Of a stretch of 64,000 nucleotides of DNA, positions 22,430 to 33,769 are shown in pieces. The position numbers were made by a program, and so were the translations under genes. The stretch is from Flabesymbios commensalis. Its lineage: Eukaryota > Annelida > Polychaeta > Terebellida > Flabelligeridae. Position 1 is the stretch's first letter, and every line of letters begins with the position of its first letter. The DNA lies in NCBI GenBank assembly GCA_964017125.1, contig OZ024911.1:41603339-41667338 (forward strand), written 5' to 3'. The notes under the pieces were generated by a model. That model saw only the letters and a program-made list of their open reading frames with translations. It did no database searches and was not told the DNA's origin.

Positions 22430-22950
22430 ATTCTACGAACACCTGAGGAAAACCCATCAGCGTAGAGTGGACGTACGATCACTTTGGGAACACCCTAGGG
22501 ACTACGTACGAAGTCAACTTGTTCTTGTGGAGCTCTCACAGCGTTTGCACGAACGCAGTACACATTCTGTTGTTTGTAAACATTCGTGCAGCATCGTACA
22601 CAAATCGTAGGAGCTCTACAGCCATCGTATGAATAAAATCACATCATGCATATTTTCAAGTGTGTCTCTTGTGAAATAAACAGCATTACAACGTTAACAA
22701 CTTCGTAGTAAGGTTGTAGGAAATTAAACGAAAATCTACAAGCATGGTACGATCACTTGAGGAACACCCTACGAACTACGTACTATGTTCGCGGATTTTT
22801 CTGTGTCAAAGTCTATTAATGACTCATGTAGTTGTTCTTACAGAGCTCTTAGATCGATCTTAGGTAGTTGTTAAGGTGTTCTGTATGCGATCGTACGTCA
22901 ACCCTATATGTCGATGGGTTTCCAGACACTTACAAAACTATTCTACGAAC
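22430..22950. mobile_element. ~500-bp MITE with imperfect terminal inverted repeats
   Basis: Left end at 22441 (ACCTGAGGAAAACCCATC, then GACGTACGATC, then GAACACC) is mirrored at the right (GGTGTTC, GATCGTACGTC, GATGGGTTTCCAGACACT, to 22930). The 11-bp word ATTCTACGAAC lies directly outside both ends (22430-22440, 22940-22950) and may be the target duplication. Related words such as 'gtacgatcacttgagg' recur inside near 22750. Confidence 0.6.
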
Positions 22951-23307
22951 TTGAGAACGGAATACGAAATATTTTTTTCTTACGGCTGCCTTGCGAAGAT
23001 CGTGAGAAATGAGTCGCAATTTTCCGAAAATAGTTCGTACGGCGCTCGTATGGGTCACTGAGAACAGGCAATATGCCTATACAAGCTCAGAAACCATCAT
23101 CGATGTATTGGCTTGACCCGTGTGCTCGGCCTAGCCGATAGAAATAGACTTATTTGACTGATTTACTGCCCTAGACAGGTATGACCCAGTGACCGGATAT
23201 TTAAAGCTCTGGTATATGATATATAGTTATGTTATCAACATGCCATCACCCCCTGGTACCAGTCATAACGGCCATATATCACTCACGAGTACACCAGCAA
23301 ATGTACC

Positions 23308-23415
23308 CTAGCAAACACGAGACATACACCCAATGTTAGAACAATGTTGGGCCAGCGTCGGAGACAGTGGACCAACATTGGCCCAGCATTGGGTCGATGT
23401 ATTGTATTTGCTGGA
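23308..23415. mobile_element. CAGCAAACAC foldback MITE
   Basis: From TAGCAAACACGAGAC to GTATTTGCTGG, with centre 'gggccagcgtcggagacagtgg'-like. A partial second copy follows (23440-23500, 'gttgggccaacgtcgaagac'). Confidence 0.75.
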
Positions 23416-23526
23416 ACATGAGACGTTCAGCCTATTTCGGTTTAATGTTGGGCCAACGTCGAAGACGATGGTCTATCATTAGGGCCTACGTCTCATGTTT
23501 GTATTGTTGAGTAGGCCTACCTGTTA

Positions 23527-23984
23527 GGCCACTATTTTTTTTTCTCTGTTTTAGATGAGCGCGCGCATTACATTTAAGCCGCGCATTACCAAAAAAACCA
23601 TGTGTTTTTTCTCTGCCCAGCGCGCGCATTGAATTTTTGTCGATTTTCGAAAAAAAAACATTTAATTTTGGTAGATAAAAAAAAATTCAAAAAAAACCAG
23701 GTTTATTTCAGGAAATAAAAAACTTTTTTCCAACCATGTTTTTTTGCTTGTTTTTTTCGTCGCCCTTAATAACTTTATTTAAAATAGGTTAAAAGTTTTT
23801 TATTACTTCGCCCTCATTAACTTTTCCAGAAATTTGTCCAATGTTTTTTTTTATTTGGTCGCCCTCAACAACTTTTGCGAAAATAGGTGGAATATTTTTT
23901 TTCTAAATGTTTTTTTTTATCGCCCTCCCTCATTAGATTTTGGATTTTTCCTGATCTAAAACAGAGAAGTAAAAACCGGTGGCC
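23527..23984. mobile_element. PIF/Harbinger-type MITE (TTA target)
   Basis: Terminal inverted repeats GGCCAC-TATTT and TTCTCTGTTTTAGAT (23527-23556) are mirrored at 23954-23984, and TTA lies directly outside each end (23524-23526, 23985-23987). A 3-bp TTA duplication is the known target of PIF/Harbinger elements. The interior has four T-rich units with 'tcgccct...taactttt'. No coding capacity. Confidence 0.65.
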
Positions 23985-23999
23985 TTATGCCATGTCAAT

Positions 24000-25315
24000 C
24001 CCCAGTGCACTTGTAGGCCTACGCTTCATCAATACGCACACATAATATGCGTTCATTTGTGGTCGCAAAAGTGAATGATCATACCTATCATTTTTTGTTT
24101 TAATTTATGCAATAAAAAACGTGGTAACGATTATTTGAAAGTAGGCTTAATGCAATATAGCAACAGTAGGCCTATCGCGTTAAGGGGTCTCCGGAAAAAT
24201 CAGTTCAGCTGTAATGCCACAAAATCGAAATGTGGCTTTGCCAACGCGACGCAATCAAAATTCAGATAAACCACACATTCAGTGTGAACAATTTGTGTGT
24301 ATTTGCCATGTTTACTTTCAAATACTTTAAATGTAATTACTTTAAATGTAATTTAAAATCTCCACCCACATCAGCAATTTGTTCAATGGATTGTCCCAAA
24401 AGTTAGTTACACATGTCTTCAGAGATATCTAGAGTATCAAATCAAATGGTAATGCATTCCAATGAATGGTTCAGTCGATATCATTTTCCTAAGGTTTGGT
24501 AATGGCCCTGTTGGAAAGCCTAGTTGTCTGAAATATATTGTGAATAACTTCGCTGGCTCATATGCCACGTGCCTATCATGTGAAAATAAACAAACTTTAT
24601 TCATTGTTTAACTTTTTAGGGTCAACACTTGTTTAACAACATAAGGGGGACGGAGATAACTGGGACGAGGGAGAACTGAGACACCGCTCATAACGTCGGA
24701 CTCCGTTGTTTTCAGCCAATCAGCTTCTAGGAAACATTTTTCCGTGGCCCTTAGTTGTCTTTATCACATGTCTCTACAGAAATTGCAAACAACTTTGTTA
24801 GTGTAGTGACAAAGCTAGGGTTTTTAGTAATACAAGTTGTTTTTCTGCTTTTTTCTACCAGCATATTACCTGCATATGACAAATAGGGCAACCATGACCT
24901 GCGTCTTTGAGACGTATACAGCCTAACATACCCCTAGTAGCGTTTGTCAACGCGCACCAGCGTATGAGTGATATTTACCATACGCTTTCATACGCTAGTA
25001 ACGTTATGATAGGTTATAGTGTTGCACCGCCTTTATCTGTTTATAAAAGGATCGGATCAGATGTGCACTTATATTGCTGTTATCACACGCATCAGTGATC
25101 ATATATGTAGTTATCATGCAGATAAGATACATGACTATTGCATCGTAAAATCCCTAGCCCAAAGTGCAGCTAGTAGCGGTTTAATACACAAGAGCACATA
25201 GCTCGAAACCGACACATTAGTCTTAAAAAACAAACAAAATACATAGCAAGGCCCTGTTTGATACTATACATGAGCACTGTGATGAAACCACAACAATGTG
25301 GGCAATTCTGTCGAG
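24000..25315. other. Gene-free sequence
   Basis: No coding frame supported. At 24930-25010 'cgtttgtcaacgcgcaccagcgtatgagtg' and 'tacgctttcatacgctagtaacg' echo the GCGTTAC/ACGCT-rich foldback at 12325-14598. A CCAAT-box-like word sits at 24717 without a recognisable promoter. Confidence 0.45.
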
Positions 25316-25321
25316 GAATAG

Positions 25322-25378
25322 ATTCGTAGATCCGTATGTACGAGGTGCGCCGCGCCGAGTACATTCGGATCTACGAAT
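25322..25378. repeat. Hairpin, ATTCGTAGATCCG arms
   Basis: Arms 25322-25341 and 25359-25378 are complementary with one mismatch around a GC-rich loop containing GCGCCGCGCC. A shorter hairpin with related arms, TAGATTCG / CGAATCTA, follows at 25554-25575. Confidence 0.75.
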
Positions 25379-25776
25379 TTATTGTAATTGAGTTCTTTCT
25401 TCCACTTAAAATACACAAAATAGGTACTTGTGTTCCAAGATTTTATATAGTAAATCCCATTTGTATAGTTATCATGCTCATGAAGCATTTGCCATGCAGT
25501 GTCATGTTGAAATATTTATATTGTGCGCGACCCGGCCAATGTAAAAATAACCGTAGATTCGTAGTTCCGAATCTACTGTTTTAACAATAGGTTGACGTCA
25601 TCGATGTATTTTAAATAAAAAATAGGGGCCTACATCTGTATTGTATATATTGCCCCCCCCCCCTCCATACTAAATAACCCGAAATTCACCAAAGGGGTAT
25701 TGTAAGATTAGGGCCTATGCCAAAAAACAAAGTTAGTAGAAATAACTATTATTTTCCTAAGGTTGTGTCCTCCGCT

Positions 25777-26048
25777 GAGGGCGGGGGTCCTGGCGCAGTG
25801 GACGTGGTTAAAGCTGCCTGCTTGGAAAGGCGGAGATTGCGGGCTCGAGCCCCACGTTGGCCTTCAAGTTTCAAAGAAATAAAGTATATCTTCCCCGCTC
25901 ACTCGTAAAGATTCGATATTGTGGGGAACCTCCGTGACCGAGAGGTATCGTGCTCACATCCATCCTCAGGAGGTTCTCGTGGCCCAATTTAGCCTATATG
26001 TGCATAATGGTGGCCTATAACTTCATTCATTTATTTTCATTTTTTTCC
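25777..26048 (+). mobile_element. tRNA-derived SINE, head type B
   Basis: Head with A-box-like TGGCGCAGTGGACGTGGTTA and B box GGGCTCGAGCCCC, then the same body as the type A elements (TTTCAAAGAAA, GTGGGGAACCTCCGTGACC, GGCCCAATTTAGCC) and a CATTTATTTTCATTT tail. About 45 bases of the middle body are missing. Confidence 0.85.
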
Positions 26049-26049
26049 T

Positions 26050-27060
26050 CCTTTTGTGCACAGGGGCCTACTTCACAAGCACAATTTTTTTATTTCGTGC
26101 AGGATAAAATATATAACTGTCCTATGAACCTCCTAGGGGGACATACGGAATCAGTGAGTCTGTTCTGAAAATATGACGTTTTTTAAATTTTTAACTTACT
26201 TCAATTATTTTTTATTTTAAATACGATTGAATATTATGCAAATAAAAAGTGTTAAAATATGCTTAAAGCACAACTAAACATGTTATGATTATCCTATGAT
26301 TATCCTTCATTATACGAATATGCTAATCATGCTAGTTGTGGTTTTGGTGTAATCAATTTTACTTTGAAATACTAGAAATATTTACATTTTGTGTGCTGTA
26401 AGATGGTGTAAATTAACAAGATGTATATATCATAATGATCTCTGTGGTGATGACTCGCTCAAGGGATTTGAAGTGCAATTATGAAATTATGACATTCGCC
26501 TGACTTAATAAAAATTAGATGAAATAACCCCTATAATGTCAGCTTACATTTCATTTTAATACAGATGTTGTAATAGTAGTATTTGTTCAAATGTCGGTGT
26601 AATCAAATTAGCTAACAAGCGTAGGCTAATGTTGCGGAAGGATTAGAGATCTTGGAATTTCAAATTGGTCACTAGCTGACACATAAACTGACCTTATTGT
26701 TCTCATTGTCATATGACAAAAACAGGAAAAGTAAGATAGGGGATCAAACTACGATGGCGTGACACGAGTGTAGGCTAGTTAATAATGATGACTATGAAAC
26801 GAACTATAGGCATATTACATGCACGTATTTTTCATTTGCTCATATTGATGCTGTGCAACGTTTGAAACGTAATGTTAGCTATTATCACACATTGTTCAGT
26901 TTTGATATAATTATATTAGAGACAAGACGTGTGCACGGTGATGATGGTTATCATATTTGATTTAGACAATGAACATTTAACCAGTTAAATAAATGAAATT
27001 GTATCAATTTAGGAGGGGTAGATTGCAGTTTGAGTTTATTTTTTTTGTAGTCGTAGATGT
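26050..27060. other. Gene-free AT-rich sequence
   Basis: Nothing supported on either strand. Confidence 0.5.
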
Positions 27061-27390
27061 AGCTGTGTACGGTGAAAAAATGAAATGAAATGAATCGGGC
27101 TTTAGGCCATTTTTGTGCAGATATAGGCTAAATTGGGCCAGGAGAACCTTCTGAGGATGGTGATATGAGTGAGATGACACTGCCCTCCAGACACATGATT
27201 CGAAATTCGAGCCCTGGCGGTCTGAGGCCGAGCACGCTACCTCTCGGTCACGGAGGTTTACGAGTGGATGGGGGAGAAACATTTTAGTTTCTTTCAAACC
27301 GCCGAGACCGGGAAACGAACCCCGAACTCTGGCGTGAAAGGCAGCGGTGTTAACCATTACCCTAGAGCCCCCGCCCAGCTGTGTACGGTG
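27061..27390 (-). mobile_element. tRNA-derived SINE, head type A
   Basis: Element 27075-27376, minus sense, flanked by the perfect 14-bp duplication AGCTGTGTACGGTG. A small part of the middle (around 27256) is deleted relative to the other copies. The 117-codon frame here is incidental. Confidence 0.93.
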
Positions 27391-28940
27391 CAGACACGGT
27401 GTAATAAAAGTTCCATTGAGTTATGGTAGCCGAAATGTGAAGGCACCTCGCCTGTCGTGACAACGGTATATACTAATAACTGATATAACATGCGTACACA
27501 ATTTGATCAGGTGCTTGGGGAAATCAGCTGACTAATCATTTTCAGTCTGTATAATCATAAAATAGCACCTAGATGTTTTTCAAAGGTGTCTCTTTCCAAC
27601 TTTTCTTGTAAAACGGCGCTTTACAATGATCATTGTCTATGCACTCTGGTGGTGTATATATAGTAAATAGTTAAACATGTTAAATGTTAACTAGAATCAG
27701 AAGAATCTTAATTGTGCATGCTTTCTGTAAAACGACACTCGACATTTCACAACCCTCATAGCCAGTGTTATGATTGATAAAAAGTGTCGAGAACCATTCC
27801 AAATTAACATATCAAACGTCAGTGTGCTCTGGCTGCGTGACGGCTTAACATGAGCTGACATGAGCTAGTTTGTTTTACAGTAGATCATAGTTGGCCAATA
27901 TTTATAGTCTTTATTTAGGTTTTAGAGTTTTACAGGGTATTTTTTTATCCCGATAGTAATATTGAATAGTTTATCTTTGTCTGTCTGTCAGATTACTTAA
28001 AAGGTAATGAACGGATTTGCATTACACTTTCACCAGATGTGTATATCGGGCCAAGGAACAATGGAGTAGGCTAAATTTGGGGATTGCAATCCGGATACAG
28101 TATCCGGATTACGATGGATTGGTGGTAAAGTTTTGACCTACCTGTTTTGACCTACCTGTATGGAAGACTTTTTTATGACGTCATAATCTCACAACTGTTG
28201 TGTACTTTTACTAGACCTACCCATAGGTATGAATGAATGAAATAGGTTGAATCTATGACGTCATAATTTATCAACTCTAGTGAATTGCTACCACCCCCTT
28301 GATGAGTGAATGCAATACTAGTACTATTATAGGTTTAGGAGGATTGGTGCACAAATGGCGTAATATCACAAAGTGGGAGCGAGCCTTACCTAGGCAGTGT
28401 CTATATCGTACTTTTTATTTTTATTATTTATTAGGCTTTATATACACAAATATATACAATAATCGTACAAATATGCAATTGTAAATAAAATTGTGTACAT
28501 CAGGTAGTCGAATACAGGTGACCAGCACCCTAACTAAGTTCGACATCCAGGATACAATTTATATACATGGTAATTACATTTAAAATTACACTTAAAAGTA
28601 AAATTAAATATAAATATCAAGTATTATATCTCGGGCCAATGATTTACCCATTCAATGTTGGGGATGATACGTTTTACGATCCAAATGCAGTACTCGGATT
28701 ATGATGATTCAGTTCTGAGAAAGTTTGCATTCTCTGACTGACCGCCTGTCTAGTTATTATTATTTTTATTAATTAAGTGATTTACCATTCATTATCATGT
28801 TATATGCAAGGACACATAAGTCTTATTGTCAAGCTTCCTAATCATCCCACTAAAATGTTTATTTATCTAGAACTGGTATTTCACTTTCAAAAGCAACCAT
28901 GCCAAGTCATCACACATGTCCGCAAACTGCATGCCTTGGT
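27391..28940. other. Gene-free sequence with dispersed-repeat fragments
   Basis: The stretch 27935-28170 (pair of 'aatccggata...tatccggatt' words; 'gtctgtctgtcagattactt') and 28640-28740 ('tctcgggccaatgattt', 'gtactcggattatgatg') are diverged copies of one repeat in the same sense. No gene. Confidence 0.45.
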
Positions 28941-29188
28941 TTAACCCTTTAACCGCCAAATTATTCAATCTGAATTTTCACTCACTTGAAGTTGTGTCTC
29001 GCTGACGCGATCCACAACTTCAAGTGAGTGAAAATTATTCAGATGTGACAAAATGGGGGTCAGCTCTTTTTAAATCTTGCTGGTTGATGTCACATTTTAT
29101 CTATAACATATCTATAAAATGTGGTACCTTATGTGCTATTAAAAAATGAAAACCCGAATATATGCGGTTTCGGCAGTTAAAGGGTCAA
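28941..29188. mobile_element. piggyBac-type (TTAA) MITE with central hairpin
   Basis: Left end TTAACCCTTTAACCGCC, right end GGCAGTTAAAGGGTCAA. The centre (28978-29035) is an inverted repeat, TTTTCACTCACTTGAAGTTG against its complement, around CTCGCTGACGCGA. The TTAA border plus CCC start is the piggyBac hallmark. Confidence 0.65.
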
Positions 29189-30832
29189 ACATATGTATTT
29201 ACCGAGGATTACACTATAGTACAGATGCTAAGGTCCAAAAATGCACCATAGTGTTCGGATTGTGATAAAAGCACCACATTTCACACACGGGTGCTTTTTC
29301 ATATCATAAATCATATAAGAGGAACACCCCACTCGATTTTGACCCGTAAAATATCATAACTTGCATATTTCAAAATGGCCGCGATTCCTGCAAAGTATAA
29401 CTAAAATGTGTTTTGTTAACCTTAAATCTCGATCTGTTCCCCGTATTTTGTGATTTTATTTACATCTATGATTCGTGTAACTGTATCCTAGTATATTTGA
29501 ATATATGAAAATGTATGATTATTACAGAAGCCCAAAACCACCCAAATTAAAATAACGTAATTCAAACAGCCGCAAACATCATATTGAAATGATTTTCTTC
29601 ATCGAAGATAAAAACCTGAAAATTATCCTAATCTGCATCTTGTTATTTCACTAAAATTGTCAATATTTACATATTTTGTATCTTATAATTCTTCAATAAT
29701 ATATTATCATCTTTATATATTCCATATCTAAATATTCAAGTTTATAACAACTAAAAGGCGAGGCATCACATACAAAGTAACGGGTCTCCGATTTTTAGAA
29801 TTTTCAACAAAACATACACAATAGTTTACCACAAATCTGTGTTGGATAAAATTTCTCCTTAGATAAATAAAAAGTCCTTGATAGCTTTGTTTAAATTTTC
29901 AGCTATATAAGGTGATGCTGTTTACATTTGCAGTACTCAGACAGCTAGTTTTGTGAGCAATTGGATGCACCTCTGGAAGAGTCATCCAGCACATGCACCC
30001 CTCTATCTATTGTTTTTTGCCACCCCATGCAGTCATGTGTATTAGGACGTTTAAGATAAGCATTTAATCAAATCCTCAGCAGCAATTACCCACCTTGTCA
30101 TCGCACTTTCAAACAAAAATAACACATTTCCAAGGCGCCATTTAGAAAAGATCACATCAATCCTCTTTGAGTGTTCCACTTGCTGCTGCACATTTGTGCC
30201 ATTGAAAACGAGAGTGGATTAAAAAAACACTGTGGTTTCTACATTACATAAACTCTACAGCAATTAGCTAACATTTTAACGCAGCAGGGGTCATCTCCAG
30301 ACAATTAAATAGATTATGCAAATATTGCACAGTCTGACGAAGATGACAATACAGCTGACGAAGATTATTTGTTCAATTAACTTGTTGGTGACATAGTTTT
30401 CTCACATTATGTTTGTATAATCAAAGCAAATCGACATACATAACGCACATACACACTAATACCATGTGAGGAAAGATTAATTATATGAACAGAATACCCC
30501 CTCCTAGGTAGATATGTCCACTTCGCTGTCAGTTTCCGTTATTTTTGTTTTACAAAAATTTTTTTTCACATATGCCGCTTGGTACACGTAGGCTTATAAC
30601 TTTTGGGTACAGATCGACGCTTAGTGAAGTTGGTACAATGGTTTTGACATTTATTAGCACCAAATTTGCATCTGTCCTGGTGATTTGTATCGATACACCC
30701 ATGTTTGTTTGCTTCGGCGCATACCATTAAATGTTAACCACACCTCGTTCTTCTAGTCATTTATCAAATATAATATATTTATCTTGTGTTTTTTTTATTA
30801 TAATCTGCAGAGATACTCGGATTGATGACAAA

Positions 30833-31120
30833 ATGATCAATATGAAATGAAATGAATGGGCTTTGTGTACATATAGGCTGATAGATGAGATGACACTGCC
30901 CTCCAGACTTCGAGCCCTGGCGGTCTGAGGCCGAGCACGCTACCTCTCGGACACGGAGGCTCTCCACAATATTGAATCATTACGAATGAGTGGGGAAGAA
31001 ACATTTTGTTTCTTTGAAACTCGGAGGCCAGAGTGGGGTTCGAACCCGCGATCTCCGACTTTCCAAGCAGGCAGCTTTAACCACGGCACCAATTAGGCGC
31101 CCATCCATAATGCTCAATAT
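30833..31120 (-). mobile_element. tRNA-derived SINE, head type B
   Basis: Element 30844-31109, minus sense, flanked by ATGATCAATAT and ATGCTCAATAT (one mismatch). Head B with box GGGTTCGAACCC, joined to the common body; part of the body and tail region is deleted. Confidence 0.85.
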
Positions 31121-31584
31121 ACAACATAATAAATCTCAAGCATTGTTCCCTTATATTAAAATAAAACTAAATAGACTTAGCATTTAAAGTGTATTTATAT
31201 ATATTACTGTTGTTCCCCTTAAAGAATCAAACATCAATATGCGACTAACATAAAATCATAATAGTCAGGGCCCATTTTTCAAAAAGAGGCATTCTTAAAC
31301 TTTGTAAGGCATTTTTTAGTAGAATTTGTCATGCAGTTGTTTTCACACAATTCGGATATGCTGATTCCAAATCTGCCCCATGCCAAGCTCTATTTTTAGT
31401 TTTTCCCTTTCAAAATTGCAAAACAAAATGGCCGCCAAAATAGCAGATAAAGTCTCAATTATCATGATTATACATCATGTCTGGGTGCACAGCGGACACA
31501 CAGACTTGACTTTCGTGTTCAAAATAACATTTTTGTTTTGAGAAATTTTATGTTCTAAAACCTGGTCAACTATCACGCAAAAAA

Positions 31585-31905
31585 TCCAAGATGGCCGCCA
31601 ATAATACAGAAAGTACCATAACGTTTTTCTAAAAGTCATAGAGAGTTGTTTTGGTGGCTAAATATAGGTTTCTAATACCAATAAATCTAGTACAATACAG
31701 TAATAACCTCTAACTTTTATATTACATGTAGTTTCGGGGGAAAATCCAAAATGGCCGCCAATTATACAGCAAGTACTGTAACCATTTTTCTAAATGTTGT
31801 AGGAAGTTATTTTTGGCGCTTAAATAGTTTTCTGATACAAAAAAATTACACAGCATCAAACAACTCAACTTCCATGTTACATGTAGTTACGGGGAATGCA
31901 AAAAA
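31585..31905. repeat. Tandem pair of ~160-bp units with AAAATGGCCGCCAAT box
   Basis: Units 31585-31746 and 31747-31905 each start with an A(A/G)ATGGCCGCCAAT box and run to 'acatgtagttncgggg'. They repeat the same box that sits in the element's terminal repeats. Confidence 0.8.
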
Positions 31906-32864
31906 TATGATTAATATAAAACAACACATCAACTATGAGGAAATTGCACAAAAGTAGCATGTGTTACTTTCATCACTGTAGCTACATAGGCTCATCAATA
32001 TGTTGATCATAAATTTGTGCAGCTTCGGTATTGATGTGGTGACTCCTTGATAGGACACCATTGGCTACTTTCTCGTGGTCCTAATTCACACTTAATCAAA
32101 CTAAATGTGATAGTTCTTCAGGTTGAGCAGGACGCTTTTACACGAGTACTAGTTGCAGTTGTCCACCAATGAAGCTCCAACCACAATCTCATAGATGTTT
32201 ATAATATTGTTATCTGGCCAGAGCTGTATTTATTGCAAAACAGGCCTAAAATAAAACGGAAACAATATCCACTTTTCGTGGCAGGGGTTCTTGACGAAGA
32301 GGATACATTGAAATACTACAATTGGCTTAAGTTCTAGTTCTGTGTGTTTATGAATTAATTTAAATGTCTTTCTTTTAGAATTGATGTGCTGGTGTTGTGG
32401 AAGCCATTGAAACGGTTGAGTGGTACGATAAATGTCACCAGTTCTAGGTTTACACAGCTAGACATTACTATGATGAGAACGTTTCGAAAGCAGAATGAGC
32501 AAGTTTACATCAGTTCCCACGACTACCTCATTGTCAGTATCTGACAGCTGGTTGCCGTAATAACATTTAACGTCCCATCATGTACCTCAGTGTTTTTCAC
32601 ACTTAAATACCAGTGTTCATTGAATATTTGCATGGCATTGTTCTTTACCAAAAGTGGTGAATTTGAACATTGAACTGAAACTGTACTGCCCTCCCCCCTG
32701 ATTCTGTACTTTATCTGTTATATATTCATCTGAGATAACATCGCAGTGTGCATGGAAATGCTTTCGATGTAGGATACATGTGTCTTGCATAGATTATAAG
32801 AAGATCAATGTTTATTACAAAAGAATATAATAGATAAGTAATAAATACTCTGTATGAATGATAG

Positions 32865-33769
32865 TTAATCTACTATGTCTGGAGGAGACATATAGTTATT
32901 AGGGACCTAAATATCTACACGTCCATCATATGATTTCATCACTTTATATATGGTAAGACTTATTGTCTTTAACATTGATACCTCTTCCTTCAAAATAGGG
33001 TGGTCACTCCCATACCACTTCAAGACACAACTGAACCTGTTGTGTTATTGTATATTATGTCAGAGTGAGAGCTTATATCTGATTAGAGGCATGCATGACC
33101 AGAACCTACTGATTCCTCATACATTCTAACATATCACGACCACATCTAGAAAGTTTCTGTGTTTTATGTTAATCTTCATAAAAACATCCTGATCGTGCTA
33201 CGAACGGTAATATTGCCCCAATTACCACATATTCTGCATCACATCTTGTTGCAATAGTGTACCCAATAATCTTTGGTGACTTGTTCATGACACTCTGTAG
33301 CATTCAGTTGCCAATTAATCTACTATGTCTGGAGGAGACATATAGTTATTAGGGACCTAAATATCTTCACGTCCTTCATATGATTTCATCACTTTATAAT
33401 TATATGGTAAGACTTATTGTCTTTAACATTGATACCTCTTCCTGCAAAATAGGGTGGTCGCTCCCATACCACTTCAAGACACAACTGAGCCTGTTGGGTT
33501 ATTGTATATTATGTCAGAGTGAGAGCTTATATCTGATTAGAAGCATGCATGACCAGAACCTACTGATTCCTCATACATTCTAACATATCACGACCACATC
33601 TAGAAAGTTTCTGTGTTTTATGTTAATCTTCATAAAAACATCCTGATCGTGCTACGAACGGTATTATTGCCCCAATTACCACATATTCTGCATCATATCT
33701 TGTTGCAATAGTGTACCCAATAATCTTTGGTGACTAGTTCATGACAGTCTATAGCATTTATTTGCCAAG
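32865..33769. repeat. Tandem duplication, 450-bp unit
   Basis: Copies from 32865 and 33315, both starting TTAATCTACTATGTCTGGAG, with only a few differences, inside the 3.9 kb element. Recent event. Confidence 0.93.
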
